DNA of 64,000 nt from Calendula officinalis (lineage: Eukaryota > Streptophyta > Magnoliopsida > Asterales > Asteraceae): positions 50,172,401 through 50,236,400 of the forward strand of contig OY970830.1 in the NCBI GenBank assembly GCA_963853835.1. Reading direction: 5' to 3'. Below, in pieces: positions 23,228 to 33,146 of this stretch. Made by a program: the position numbers and the translations under genes. The notes below the pieces were generated by a model, which saw only the letters and a program-made list of their open reading frames with translations, searched no databases and had not been told where the DNA came from. The stretch's first letter is position 1. Each line of letters begins with the position of its first letter.

Positions 23228-25801
23228 ATGTCTACAATTGTTGCACCAATTATGTCTGGAAAGGGAGTACCCATCTTTGATGGAAAAGACTTCCATCAAT
23301 GGAAGCTTAAAGCTCAGTGGTATCTTCAATCTATTCACCATGAGATGCTCACTGTGCTAAATGATGGTCCCATCATTCTACAAACTGTGGAACCTGTTGC
23401 TGCTACTGATGATGCTCCTGAGGGCATAAGAACTGTACCTAAACTAAAGCACAACTGGACTGATACTGACCGTCAGTTGTATGCTTTAGACTCTAGAGCT
23501 AAAGGGGTGATTGGTAATGCTGTTACCAAAGAGATACTTAATGCAATTATGAAATTGCCAACAGCAAAGGCTATGTGGGATAGTCTATCAGTCACCTATG
23601 AAGGCACAGCAAAGGTGAAGTTGCAAAGAAAAAGTAACATGAGAAGGAAATATGAAAATTTCTTCTCAACTCCTAATGAAGACATCACCACTCTCTATAA
23701 CAGGTTCAATACTGTTATCCATGATTTAATCAGTGTAGGCATTGTGAAAGAAGAAGGAGAGCTTGTTTAAAAGTTCCTGGATAGTCTTCCTCAACAATTT
23801 CTTGACATGACAAACTCTGTCAATGCTGCTAACAACATTGAGTCATATACTCTTCAAACCTTGTATGGTTTAATGTTGAATCATGAGGAGAATAATGCTG
23901 CAAGACTGATCAACTGGAAGAAAACTGACAAGTCTTCCACTGGCATGGCTCTAGTTGTGCAACAGGCTTATACTGTGACTGAGCCAGATGAACCAGAAGT
24001 TGATCTTGCTGATGCTGAGGCAGAAGAGCTTGAAACTCAAATGGCTCTTATGTCTATGAAGCTGGATCAGTTGAAGAAGAAGAGGCTTGGTGTTAGCTCT
24101 TCTAATACTGACCCAAGATCAGGTATGTGCTATAGGTGTGGAAAACCTGGACATATTGCTGCAAATTGTCATACCAAGTCTTCTGAGACTGACCAAAATG
24201 ACAAGATTGCATACCGAGCAAAAAGGTATAGAGACAAATATGTCAAGCTGAAGAATTGGAGCAAGGGCAAGAGGGCAGAAGGGAATGGAGCACCTCATCA
24301 GGCACTTTACTCAGAAGCCTGGATGGATGAAGAGTTAAGTGATGATGAAGAAGAGATTGAGAATAAAGCCTTTATGGCTTTCACTGAAGATGATTTGAAG
24401 AGCTCCTTTGAAAAGGATATCAAAGAAGCTGAGAGGATGAGTGTTCATACTGATTGGGATTCCACTCAGTTGTACAAGGTAAGTTCCTTTCAAACTTATT
24501 CAGTGAATGAAAAAACCAAGATTTTTGAGTATATGCTTGTTGATCTTAAAACTTCTGTACAAAAATAAAAAGCTTTAAAATTAACAATTAAAGAACTTGA
24601 AAGGGTTAATAATGAAAACTTGGATAAATTAGCAAAATACAAAGATTTAGAACTAAACTTTTCAGATTTAAAAGACATTAACCAAAGATTAGCTGATAAA
24701 GCTCATTTACACAAACTTGAAAAAGAGAAATTTGAAAAACAGTGTAAATCTTGGGGAAATGCTTCAATAAAATTAAATAAATGTTTAAATGAACAATTTC
24801 CAGAAAATGTGAGGGCTGCACTTGGTGTTGATCCTCAATTTAAAAACAGGAACAATTTTGCTGATTTATTTGAAGAGTTTTCTACTATGAACCCTATTAA
24901 TTTTGTAAAAGCTAAAACTTTATGTGAAGTTGGATGTCAAGCTGAGTCAGATGATGAGGAAAATGAAATTTTAGAAAAACCTATTGGTCCTTCCATCTGC
25001 TCAAAGTGCTATACTGAGCTACAAGAACTCAGTATTGAATTTCAAATAACAGAAATTTCTGATACCGAGCTACCAATAGTTCAGTATGACACTTCTGCTG
25101 TTCCACCTTTTGAATTATTATTTAATACAACAACTTTTGAATTATATAATGATAATAAGACAACTTCTATTTCACATGTTTCATCAAATACAGAAGTTGC
25201 AGGAACAGAAACATCTTATACTGAGAAATCTAAAGAACCTGTTAAAGTTGTTCCTTCAAAAATTGATAAACAAAAGACAACTTCAACTAGGTCTTTGGTT
25301 GGCAAAGATAAGAAGTCTACCACTAATAATATTAGAAAGACTTCTCTGCCAAATAAAAATAAGCAACCAGATCCTCCATCTCCTAAACCAGTTAAAAACA
25401 ATGTTAATACACCAATTAGAAATAACAATATTAACATTTTAAAAACACTTGGTGATCAGGTCAAATCTTTAAGTAAACAATTTGCAAAACTTGTTCATAC
25501 TGATCTACCGAAAGTGCAACATTTTTCTAAAATACCTTATGAAAATATGTTTAGAAATAGACCTAGAAAATGTTATAGATGTCATCATACTGGTCATAAG
25601 GGAGATGAATGCTGGACTGATCTCTCAAGTCCTAGGTACTCAGTACCAAAGAAAAGGAGAGAAACTAAGTCAGTATCACCAAAGAAAACTTCTAAAGTTA
25701 CCCCCGAAGTGATACTGACCTCTCCACATAAAGAGATCAAGTCAAAATATGTTTATCCCACCAAAGGTCCCATTCAAAAATGGGTTCCTAAAAAGAACTA
25801 A
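23228..25801 (+). pseudogene. gag: Copia-A gag, two nonsense codons
   Basis: One frame from ATG at 23228 to TAA at 25799-25801 spans 858 codons and is broken by TAA at 23768-23770 and 24566-24568. Gag forms the particle that packages element RNA. The N-terminal part has the FDGKDFHQWK-type opening and a LYNRFNTVIHDL helix of the UBN2/Copia gag family. A first zinc knuckle, CYRCGKPGHIAANC, lies at about residues 301-314, followed by an acidic stretch. A Lys/Glu-rich, probably coiled-coil region starts near 24620, a Ser/Thr/Pro/Lys linker follows, and a second knuckle, CYRCHHTGHKGDEC, lies near residue 782. The long linker between gag and protease is SIRE-like. The frame ends before protease, which is in the -1 frame. 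The first stop truncates the protein upstream of both knuckles. A consensus splice donor at 24478/24479 is listed separately. Confidence 0.85.
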
Positions 25802-25824
25802 CTCTTATTTTGTGTCTTGTGCAG
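24479..25824 (+). other. Possible intron joining gag to pol in frame
   Basis: AAG|GTAAGT at 24478/24479 is a perfect plant 5' splice site, and TGTGTCTTGTGCAG|G ending at 25824 is a good pyrimidine-rich 3' site. Both fall at phase 0: gag codons end at 24478 and protease codons begin at 25825. Removing the 1346 bp would bring the first-knuckle part of gag into frame with protease and bypass the stop at 24566 and the gag terminator. Against this, the segment is itself an almost uninterrupted gag-frame coding region with a zinc knuckle, so it would be an alternatively retained intron, or the sites are chance. No transcript evidence is available here. Confidence 0.4.
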
Positions 25825-27318
25825 GGTGACAGAAAGTGGTATTTAGATAGTGGCTGCTCAAGACACATGACAGGCAGTATGGAGTACCTTCTCAATTATA
25901 CTCCAGAGAAGGGTCCTTCTGTCAAGTTTGGAGATGACTCGGTGGGAAAGACAAGAGGTTATGGTGTGATCAAGGCAGGCAACATAACTTTTAAAAGAGT
26001 TGCCTATGTAGAGGGTCTTAAACACAATCTACTCAGTATCAGTCAGATGTGTGATGATGACAATGAAGCTCGATTCAGGAAGGTTGCAGGCATCATCTAC
26101 AATGATAAAGGGCAGCCTGTACTCATTGCTAGAAGAGAAAAGGATGTATATGTGGTCAACCTATCTGAAATAGACCCAACTATTAGAGTATGCCTGCTTT
26201 CTAAAGTCAAGCCAGAATTGCATTGGCTATGGCACAAGAAACTCTCTCACATCAACTTTAGAAATATCAACGAGCTCAGTATGAAGAAACTGGTGAGAGG
26301 ATTGCCCACTATTACTTATTCAAAAGATAAGTTATGCTCAGCATGTGAAATGGGCAAGCAGAAGAAGAGTTCATTCAAGTCCAAAGTCAATCATTCCATC
26401 AATGAACCTCTTACTATGATACATATGGATCTTTTTGGCCCCATTAGCACACCATCTTTGGCCAAAAAGATTTATACTCTAGTCTTAGTTGATGAATATT
26501 CAAGATATACTTGGGTCATCTTCCTCAAGACTAAGTCAGATGCAACAACATAAATCATTGCCTTTATAAAAAGAGAGGAACTTCAAAAAGGCAACAAGGT
26601 CAAGCAACTTAGAAGTGACCATGGTACTGAGTTTAAGAACTCAGTATTAGCAGATTTCTGTGAAGAAAAAGGAATCATTCAAAACTTCTCTGCAGCCTAC
26701 ACACCACAACAAAATGGTGTTGTAGAAAGAAAGAATAGAACATTGATTGAAGCTGCAAGAACTTTATTATGCCATGCTGGACTGGCACTGAGTTTCTGGG
26801 CTGAAGCTGTAAACTGTGCAAACTTTACTCAGAATAGAGATACTATAGTCCAAAGACATCTGAAGACTCCATATGAGTTATAAAATGGCAAGATTCCTAA
26901 TGTGGAATATTTTCACATCTTTGGGAGTAAATGCTTTGTACTCAGTACAAAACAAAATCTCAATAAATTTGCTCCCAAAGCAAATGAAGGTGTGTTCATG
27001 GGCTACTCTCCACACTCTAAAGCTTTCAGAGTGTATATCATCTCAACCAAGATGATTGTAGAATCCATTCATGTCACATTCGATGAAGATCAGAATGAGC
27101 ATTCTACCTCAGCAAGTGAAGACATAAGTGGCATAGATATTCTATGCAATCCAGAACACTCAATTGCTGAACAGCCTAAGTTTCATCCACACTGGAAGGT
27201 GCTCAGCATGACAGAGAGGTCGGTATTGAAGATGTTGGTGCTGCACTTCAACAAACACATGATCCTGCACCGACCTCTGCAGATGCTAGAAGGGAATCTG
27301 ACAGAGTCTCAGGTATGA
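25792..27318 (+). pseudogene. pol: Copia-A protease and integrase (pol without RT), two nonsense codons and a frameshift
   Basis: The frame is open from 25792. The retropepsin motif WYLDSGCSRHMTG (catalytic Asp at 25846) processes the polyprotein. GAG-pre-integrase follows, with an HHCC zinc site (LWHKKLSHINF, then CSACEMGKQK). The integrase core has Asp at 26428 (HMDLFGP), Asp at 26617 (RSDHGTEF) and Glu at 26725 (NGVVERKN), with 35 residues between the last two as expected for DD35E. Integrase inserts element cDNA into chromosomes. Breaks are TAA at 26551-26553 between the two aspartates and TAA at 26881-26883 after the core. From about 27180 the other frame reads as a more natural acidic linker, suggesting a 1-nt indel. 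Coding ends near 27312. Reverse transcriptase and RNase H should follow but are absent. Confidence 0.85.
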
Positions 27319-28000
27319 ATTTCTAAAAAGCCCTTAAATTTATATATATATATTTCATTCCCAAATAGAGACTAAGTATTGGCCAGTACCAACTCAATAC
27401 TGACCAAAGTCTCAAACGATCTTTCAAATATATATCCTTTTATGGCCAACATAGCTAGCCCACTGCTGCTATGCAAAATTCATATACTGAGCACACAAAA
27501 TTGATCATTGTCAGTCTACAGTTGTCTCAACATTTAAAGAGACAATGGTGGTTGATGTCATACTGACACCCACTGGTGCTGCTTGAATAATGTCCAACTT
27601 ATTTTTGAGTTGGGTAGCATCATTCAGGAAATGATCACAAACCCTTAAGCCACAAAATCCAAAAAAAATCCTATGGGGTTTAGCCACATTTCTGTTATCA
27701 CTCTCATACCGAGTGATAAACATTGAAAATAACAAGAAGCACATCCCAGGCTTCAAATTCCCAAACCCAAACCTTTTAGTAAATGTGACTTATCCTATAC
27801 CGAGCTACTTAAATTTTCACACTCGCTTTTACTAAAATCTTCTTACACATGCTATGCACAAGTCCACAATATTTCATCATAAACCAGATGAAATACAGAC
27901 TTCACAAACTTTGTTTATATGATTGTAGAATTAAACAACACCACAATTATATTTGATAAACCTTTCTTTCTAACCAGTTTTATATTTTTTGTTTCTTTAG
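27313..28000 (+). other. Possible intron between integrase and the third ORF
   Basis: CAG|GTATGA at 27312/27313 and a T-rich tract ending TTTGTTTCTTTAG at 28000 form a good GT-AG pair around 688 bp of AT-rich, non-coding sequence containing a short TA microsatellite near 27345. If the shifted frame at the end of integrase is the real one, the donor is phase 1 and the acceptor restores the frame of the third ORF. A second acceptor, GTGCAG at 28014, would suit the unshifted frame. The alternative is that this is the scar of a deletion that removed reverse transcriptase and RNase H. Confidence 0.45.
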
Positions 28001-29819
28001 CACCATCTGTGCAGGGCATTCAGGCATCTCAGGCTGCAGCAGACCAAGTGACTCTGCAAGCAATCATGCAGCACATTCTGGCCATCCAACAAACTCAAAA
28101 TATAATACTAGCCAGAATGGACAAGATGAGTGGTGATATTGACTCAATAAAACAGTCAGTCTCACTACTTCAACAACCACAGCAGCCTCCACAAACTCCA
28201 CCATGCTCACATGGTGACCACAATGAAGAAGGAGAAGGAGAAGGAGGTGCTGGTGATACTGATGCTGCAACTGAGCCCATGCCCTCCCCTACTCTTGAAC
28301 AACCTGAGGGGGACATGGGTGGTGATACTGATCCTCTTCCCTCCTCATCAAATGATAACAAAAGGGGGGAGAAGAGACAAAGAGATACTGAGGTTGATCA
28401 AACTGAGCCATCTACTCAGGGGGAGAAAAGAAGAAGATTGAATGAAGATCAACCTCCACAACAACAACATCAGCAAAGCCCTCATACTGAGCCAATTCGG
28501 ATTCAGTATGAGAGAAGAAGACAAAGAACTAGGTCAGCATTACAAGTTCAAGACCCACTTGAGCCATCTGCTCAGGGGGAGACTCATACTGACCAACCAC
28601 AGCAAACTTATTCTGAGCCACCTGCTCTTAAAGAGAATAATTTGCAAATTGTGGTCTATAGGCCGTTCATCTGGCGTATTGCTGATGATGAAGATGAAGA
28701 ACCAGATTTAGTAAACTATGCACTAAATCTGGTAGAACAAGAAAATTCTTCATCATCATCCTCGGATGATGAAGAACCAGAAAATCTGGTAATTAGAAGA
28801 AGGAGTTCCTTATCAAGAAGACCTATCAATGCTGTTCTCACTTCTTCTGAATCAAGTGACGAATCTGCTCCTCTGGTAACAAGACAAAGAAGACCTGTTC
28901 TTACAAGGGACAGTGATACCGAGCAGGCTCCAAGACTGACTCCTCAACAACTCTGGCAGAACAAGAAAGATTTTTATATGAGCAAGAGTTGGGAGTCAAA
29001 ACTGAACCAGAATCTGACCCAGATACTGATACTCCTGGTCCTTCACATAGAATCTCAAGAAAGGGTCCAGACCATATTCAACATTATTGGAATATGGTTG
29101 CTGCTAGGACTCAGTATAAGGAACAAAGAAAGGAGTTCTTGAGGACCAAAACATTTCAAAATGTAAGGGGGATACATTGGTTAAATCTGGATGTCAATAA
29201 AGTAAAAGTGAAGCTCAAAGAAGGAAGAATTACTATCACTTGTACTGGCTTAACCAGTCCCTCCATGAAGATATTTATTCAGGATATTCAAAGAATTGGT
29301 CTTCAAGACTGGGTGAAGATCACAAGACTGATCAAAGAGCTTCCAAAGAAATCAACTTATGATCAAATAGTCTTGGATGAGATCTGTGCAGTAGCTGCAG
29401 TATGTTATGAGAAGGATTTACTTCATGAAATAGAGTACAGAACACTCAGTGTTATGACTGAGGCTTACTCAAACAACAGACCAGAATGCCTTCATACATA
29501 CAAGTATCTTAGAAAGTATCCTCTTCCTCCTAACCTTGTCTTTCAGGATCAAAAGAGTGTCATATATCCAACTTCTGGATATATGTATACTGACTCAGAG
29601 GATAGAGAGTGCTTCATTTCTGAAGAAGATCTACCAAGAGCTCAAATCAGTCACCTTGTTGGACTGAAATGGATGATCACCAAGAAAGAAGACTCTTGGT
29701 TCAGAAAGAAGATTGTTGCAGTTCTGAATAGTAGAAGGGATGAACTCAAAAGCAGAGAAGAGTTTGTCCACATTAAACAAGAAGTCTTCTATGAGAATGA
29801 AGCCATCAACAGCAAATGA
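27919..29819 (+). pseudogene. Copia-A third ORF, function unknown, one frameshift
   Basis: The frame opens at ATG 27919, and coding-like sequence begins near 28001. The first part is Gln-rich and heptad-like (AIMQHILAIQQTQNIILARM), suggesting a coiled coil. A long low-complexity section follows, acidic and rich in Pro, Gln, Ser and Arg, with basic clusters such as KRQRD and EKRRR. Around 28955-28975 the frame shifts by one base, and the C-terminal half continues to TGA at 29817-29819. That half (from about 29110) looks globular, with alternating hydrophobic residues, several Trp and a Cys pair. No transmembrane span typical of an envelope protein is evident apart from the hydrophobic start, which may be intronic. 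SIRE-type elements often carry an extra ORF here, and this is probably its counterpart. I do not recognise a catalytic motif. Confidence 0.65.
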
Positions 29820-29891
29820 AGAAGAAGATATTGCTACCTATGCTGTTGTATTTTTTGTTTATCTCTTTGTAATTGTTTTGTTATCATTAGA

Positions 29892-29902
29892 TAGGGGGAG
29901 AT
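29892..29902 (+). other. Polypurine tract of Copia-A
   Basis: TAGGGGGAGAT directly abuts the 3' LTR start TGTTAAGG. A purine-rich run here primes plus-strand DNA synthesis in LTR elements. Confidence 0.85.
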
Positions 29903-30411
29903 TGTTAAGGCAAAAAGCCTTGCCCCTTTGGATCTTAAGATAACAAAACAACCTAGACTAGCTTTGATTTATATGTAGAATAATATAGCTAAGTTTAGGT
30001 CTGATACTGAGTGATCAGTATTGGAACTCAGTATCAGTACTCAGTATCAGATAGTGATACTGAGTACAAGGACTGAGTAGAAGGACTGAGTGATACTCAG
30101 TATAGTAACGGACTAAGATCAAATCCCTTGATCTTAGTCATTTTCCTTACTTAGTCCTTCGGTTACACCTTTGCTCATCATGTAAGATCTCTATAACATT
30201 ATAAATAGAGATCATCTTGCAAAGGAGTACTCACCAATTCACTTTACACTTTCACATCTTTGTAATTGATTAGTGGTCTTGTCATTCCGCAACAAGCCAC
30301 ACTTAGTGGATTTATACATTTGACTCATATCTTGTTCTTATACAATATTTGTCTTAGTGCTATAATTAACCAATCAATTAACCAACTAAACCAGGGTGTT
30401 GTGACCTTACA
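29903..30411 (+). repeat. Copia-A 3' LTR
   Basis: A 509-bp direct copy of the 5' LTR, starting TGTTAAGG and ending CCTTACA. It keeps the TATAAATA box and the 12-bp hairpin. One of its differences, ACACCTTTGC, breaks a pair in the outer arm of the promoter palindrome. The insertion-site repeat CTTGA follows at 30412. Confidence 0.95.
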
Positions 30412-33146
30412 CTTGACCCTTGAGCCTTAAGCCTTGAGCCATGAGCCTTGAGCCTTGTGCCTTGATCCTCTAGCCTTGAGCTTTGAGCCTTGAGCCTTGA
30501 GCCTTGAGCCTTGAGCCTTGAGCCTTGAGCCTTGAGCCTTGAGCCTTGAGCCTTGAGCCTTGAGCCTTGAGCATTGAGCCTTGAGCTTTGAGCCTTGAGC
30601 CTTGAGCCTTGAGCCTAGAGCCTTGACCCTTGAGCCTTGAGCCTTGACACTTGAGCCTTGAGCCTTGACTCATACCCTTGCGCCTTGAGCCTTGCGGCTT
30701 AAGCCTCGAGCCTTGAAACTTGAGCCTTGACCCTTGAGCGTTTGCCCTTGAGCCTTGAGCCTTTACCTTTGAGCCTTGAGCCTTGAGCCTTGAGCCTGGA
30801 GCCTGGAGCCTTGAGCCTTGAGCCTTGAGCCTTGAGCCTTGAGCCTTGAGCCTTGAGCCTTGACACTTGAGCCTTGAGCCTTGACTCATACTGTTGCGCC
30901 TTGAGCCTTGCGCCTTGAGCCTCGAGCCTTGACTCATACCCTTGCGCCTTGACTCATACCCTTGAGCCTTGAGCCTTGACACTTGAGCCTTGAGCCTTGA
31001 CTCATACCCATGCGGCTTGAGCCTTGCGGCTTGAGCCTCGAGCCTTGAAACTTGAGCCTTGACCCTTGAGCGTTTGCCCTTGAGCCTTGAGCCTTTACCT
31101 TTGAGCCTTGAGCCTTGAGCCTTGAGCCTGGAGCCTGGAGCCTTGAGCCTTGAGCCTTGAGCCTTGAGCCTTGAGCCTTGAGCCTTGAGCCTTGAGCCTT
31201 GAGCCTTGAGCCTTGAGCCTTGAGCCTTGAGCCTTGTGCCTTGAGCCTTGAGCCTTGAGCCTTGAGCCTTGAGCCTTGAGCCTTGAGCCTTGAGCCTTGA
31301 GCCTTGAGCCATGACACTTGAACCTTGAGCCTTGACTCATACCGTTGCGCCTTGAGCCTCGAGCCTTAAAACTTGAGCCTTGACCCTTGAGCGTTTGCCC
31401 TTGAGCCTTGAGCCTTGAGCCTTGAGCCTTGAGCCTTGACCCTTGAGCATTGAGCATTGAGCCATGAGAATTGAGCCTTGAGCCTTGAAACTGGTGACTT
31501 AAGCCTTCACTCTTGACCCTTGCTCCTTGAGCCTTGCGCCTTGAGACTTGAGACTTGAGCCTTGAGCCTTGAGCCTTGAGCCTTGAGCCTTGAGCCTTGA
31601 GCCTTGAGCCTTGAGCCTTGAGCCATGAGCCTTGAGCCTTGATCCTCTAGCCTTGAGCCTTGAGCCTTGAAACTTGAGACTTGAGACTTGACTCTTGACC
31701 CTTGCGCCTTCAGCGCGTTCGCCCTTGAGCCTTGAGCCTTGAGCCTTGAGCCTTGAGCCTTGAGCCTTGAGCCTTGAGCCTTGACCCTTGACCCTTGAGC
31801 GTTGAGCCTTGAGCCATGAGAATTGAGCCTTGAGCCTTGAAACTGGTGACTTAAGCCTTCACTCTTGACCCTTGCGCCTTGAGCCTTGCGCCTTGAGACT
31901 TGAGAATTGAGCCTTGAGCCTTGAGCCTTGAGCCTCGAGCCTTGCGGCTTGAGCCTCGAGCCTCGAGCCTTGAAACTTGAGCCTTGACCCTTGAGCGTTT
32001 GCCCTTGAGCCTTGAGCCTTTACCCTTGAGCCTTGAGCCTTGAGCCTTGTGCCTTGAGCCTTGTGCCTTGAGCCTCGAGCCTTGAGCCTTGAGCCTTGAG
32101 CCTTGAGCCTGGAGCCTTGAGCCTCGAGCCTCGAGCCTCGAGCCTCGAGCCTCGAGCCTTGATCCTGGAGCCTTAAGCCTTGAGCGTTGAGCCTTGAGCA
32201 TTGACCCTTGAGCGTTGACCCTTGAGCCTTGACCCTTGAGCCTTGACCCTTGAGCATTGACCCTTGAGCATTGACCCTTGAGCCTTGGCCCTTGAGCCTT
32301 GACCCTTGAGCCTTGAGCCTTTAGTCTTGAGCCTTGAGCCTTAAGCCTTGAGCCATGAGGCTTGAGCCTTGTGCCTTGATCATTGAGCCTTGAGCCTTGA
32401 GCCTTGAGCCTTGAGTCTTAAGCCTTAAGCCTTGACCCTTGCGCCTTGAGCCTTGAGCCTTGAGCCTTGAAACTTGAGACTTGAGCCTTCACTCTTGACC
32501 CTTGCACCTTGAACCTTGGGCCTTGAGACTAGAGACTTGAGCCTTGAGCCTAGAGCCTTGAGCCGCCTTGACCCTTGAGCGATGAGCGTTGAGCCTTGAG
32601 CAATGACCCTTGAGTGTTGAGCCTTAAGCCTTGAGCCTTGAGCCTTGAACCTTTAGCCTTGAGCCTTGAGCCATGAACCTTTAGCCTTGAGCCTTGAGCC
32701 TTGAGTCGGGAGCCTTGACCCTTAAGCCTTGACCATTGAGCGTTGAGCGATGAGCCTTGAGCCTTGAGCCTTGGGCATTGAGCCTTGAACCTTGAGCCTT
32801 GAGCCTTGAGCGTTGAGACTTGAGCCTTGAGCCTTGAGCCTTGAGCCTTGAGCCTTGAGCCTTGAGCCTTGAGCCTTGAGCCTTGAGCCTTGAGCCTTGA
32901 GCCTTGAGCCTTGAGCCTTGAGCCTTAAGCCTTAAGCCTTGACCCTTGAGAACTGACCCTTTAGCCTTTAGCCTTGAGCCTTGAGCCTTGAGCCATGAGC
33001 CTTGACCCTTGATCCTCTATCCTGGAGCCTTGAGCCTTGAGCCATGAGCCTTGACCCTTGATCCTCTAGCCTTGAGCCTTGAGCCTTGAGCCTTGAGCCT
33101 TGAGCCTTGAGCGTTGAGCATTGACCCATGAGCATTGACCCTTGAG
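30412..33146 (+). repeat. Heptamer satellite, second block
   Basis: The satellite resumes in the same orientation and continues the HOR domain 2 series (CAGCGCG landmark at 31721, CGAGCCTCGAG run near 32130-32155). From about 32400 it changes to the GCCGCC-marked domain (landmark at 32562). It ends at the cut edge of Copia-B. No gene is visible. Confidence 0.95.

Larger units (their letters stand above)
22621..30411 (+). mobile_element. Copia-A: LTR retrotransposon with both LTRs and target-site duplication
   Basis: The 7791-bp element has LTRs at 22621-23129 and 29903-30411, an initiator-methionine tRNA primer site, gag, protease, integrase, a third large ORF and a polypurine tract. It is flanked by CTTGA on both sides, a 5-bp target-site duplication in satellite. 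Copia order (protease-integrase, Asp-Ser-Gly-Cys protease, long gag linker, extra ORF after pol) suggests the SIRE/Maximus lineage. I find no reverse transcriptase or RNase H. The stretch between integrase and the third ORF has no YxDD-like motif or open frame, so this copy would need enzyme supplied by a relative. I count six substitutions between the LTRs over 509 bp (about 1.2%), pointing to recent insertion. Confidence 0.93.

Noticed and set aside
25086..25442. Leu/Ile-rich plus-strand ORF of 118 codons.
   Set aside because: Out-of-frame shadow of the gag linker, which carries the zinc knuckle and coherent composition in its own frame.
25780..25801. A programmed -1 ribosomal frameshift at the gag terminator (CCTAAAAAGAACTAA).
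   Set aside because: The A-rich run is suggestive, but the zero-frame codons do not fit the X XXY YYZ pattern and the -1 frame has a stop just upstream (25789-25791). Splicing or a plain indel fits at least as well.
27511..27756. Minus-strand ORF of 81 codons between integrase and the third ORF of Copia-A.
   Set aside because: No recognisable motif, antisense to the element and inside AT-rich sequence that looks non-coding.
28064..28361. Minus-strand ORFs opposite the third ORF of Copia-A.
   Set aside because: Antisense shadows of a low-complexity Gln/Pro/Glu-rich coding stretch.
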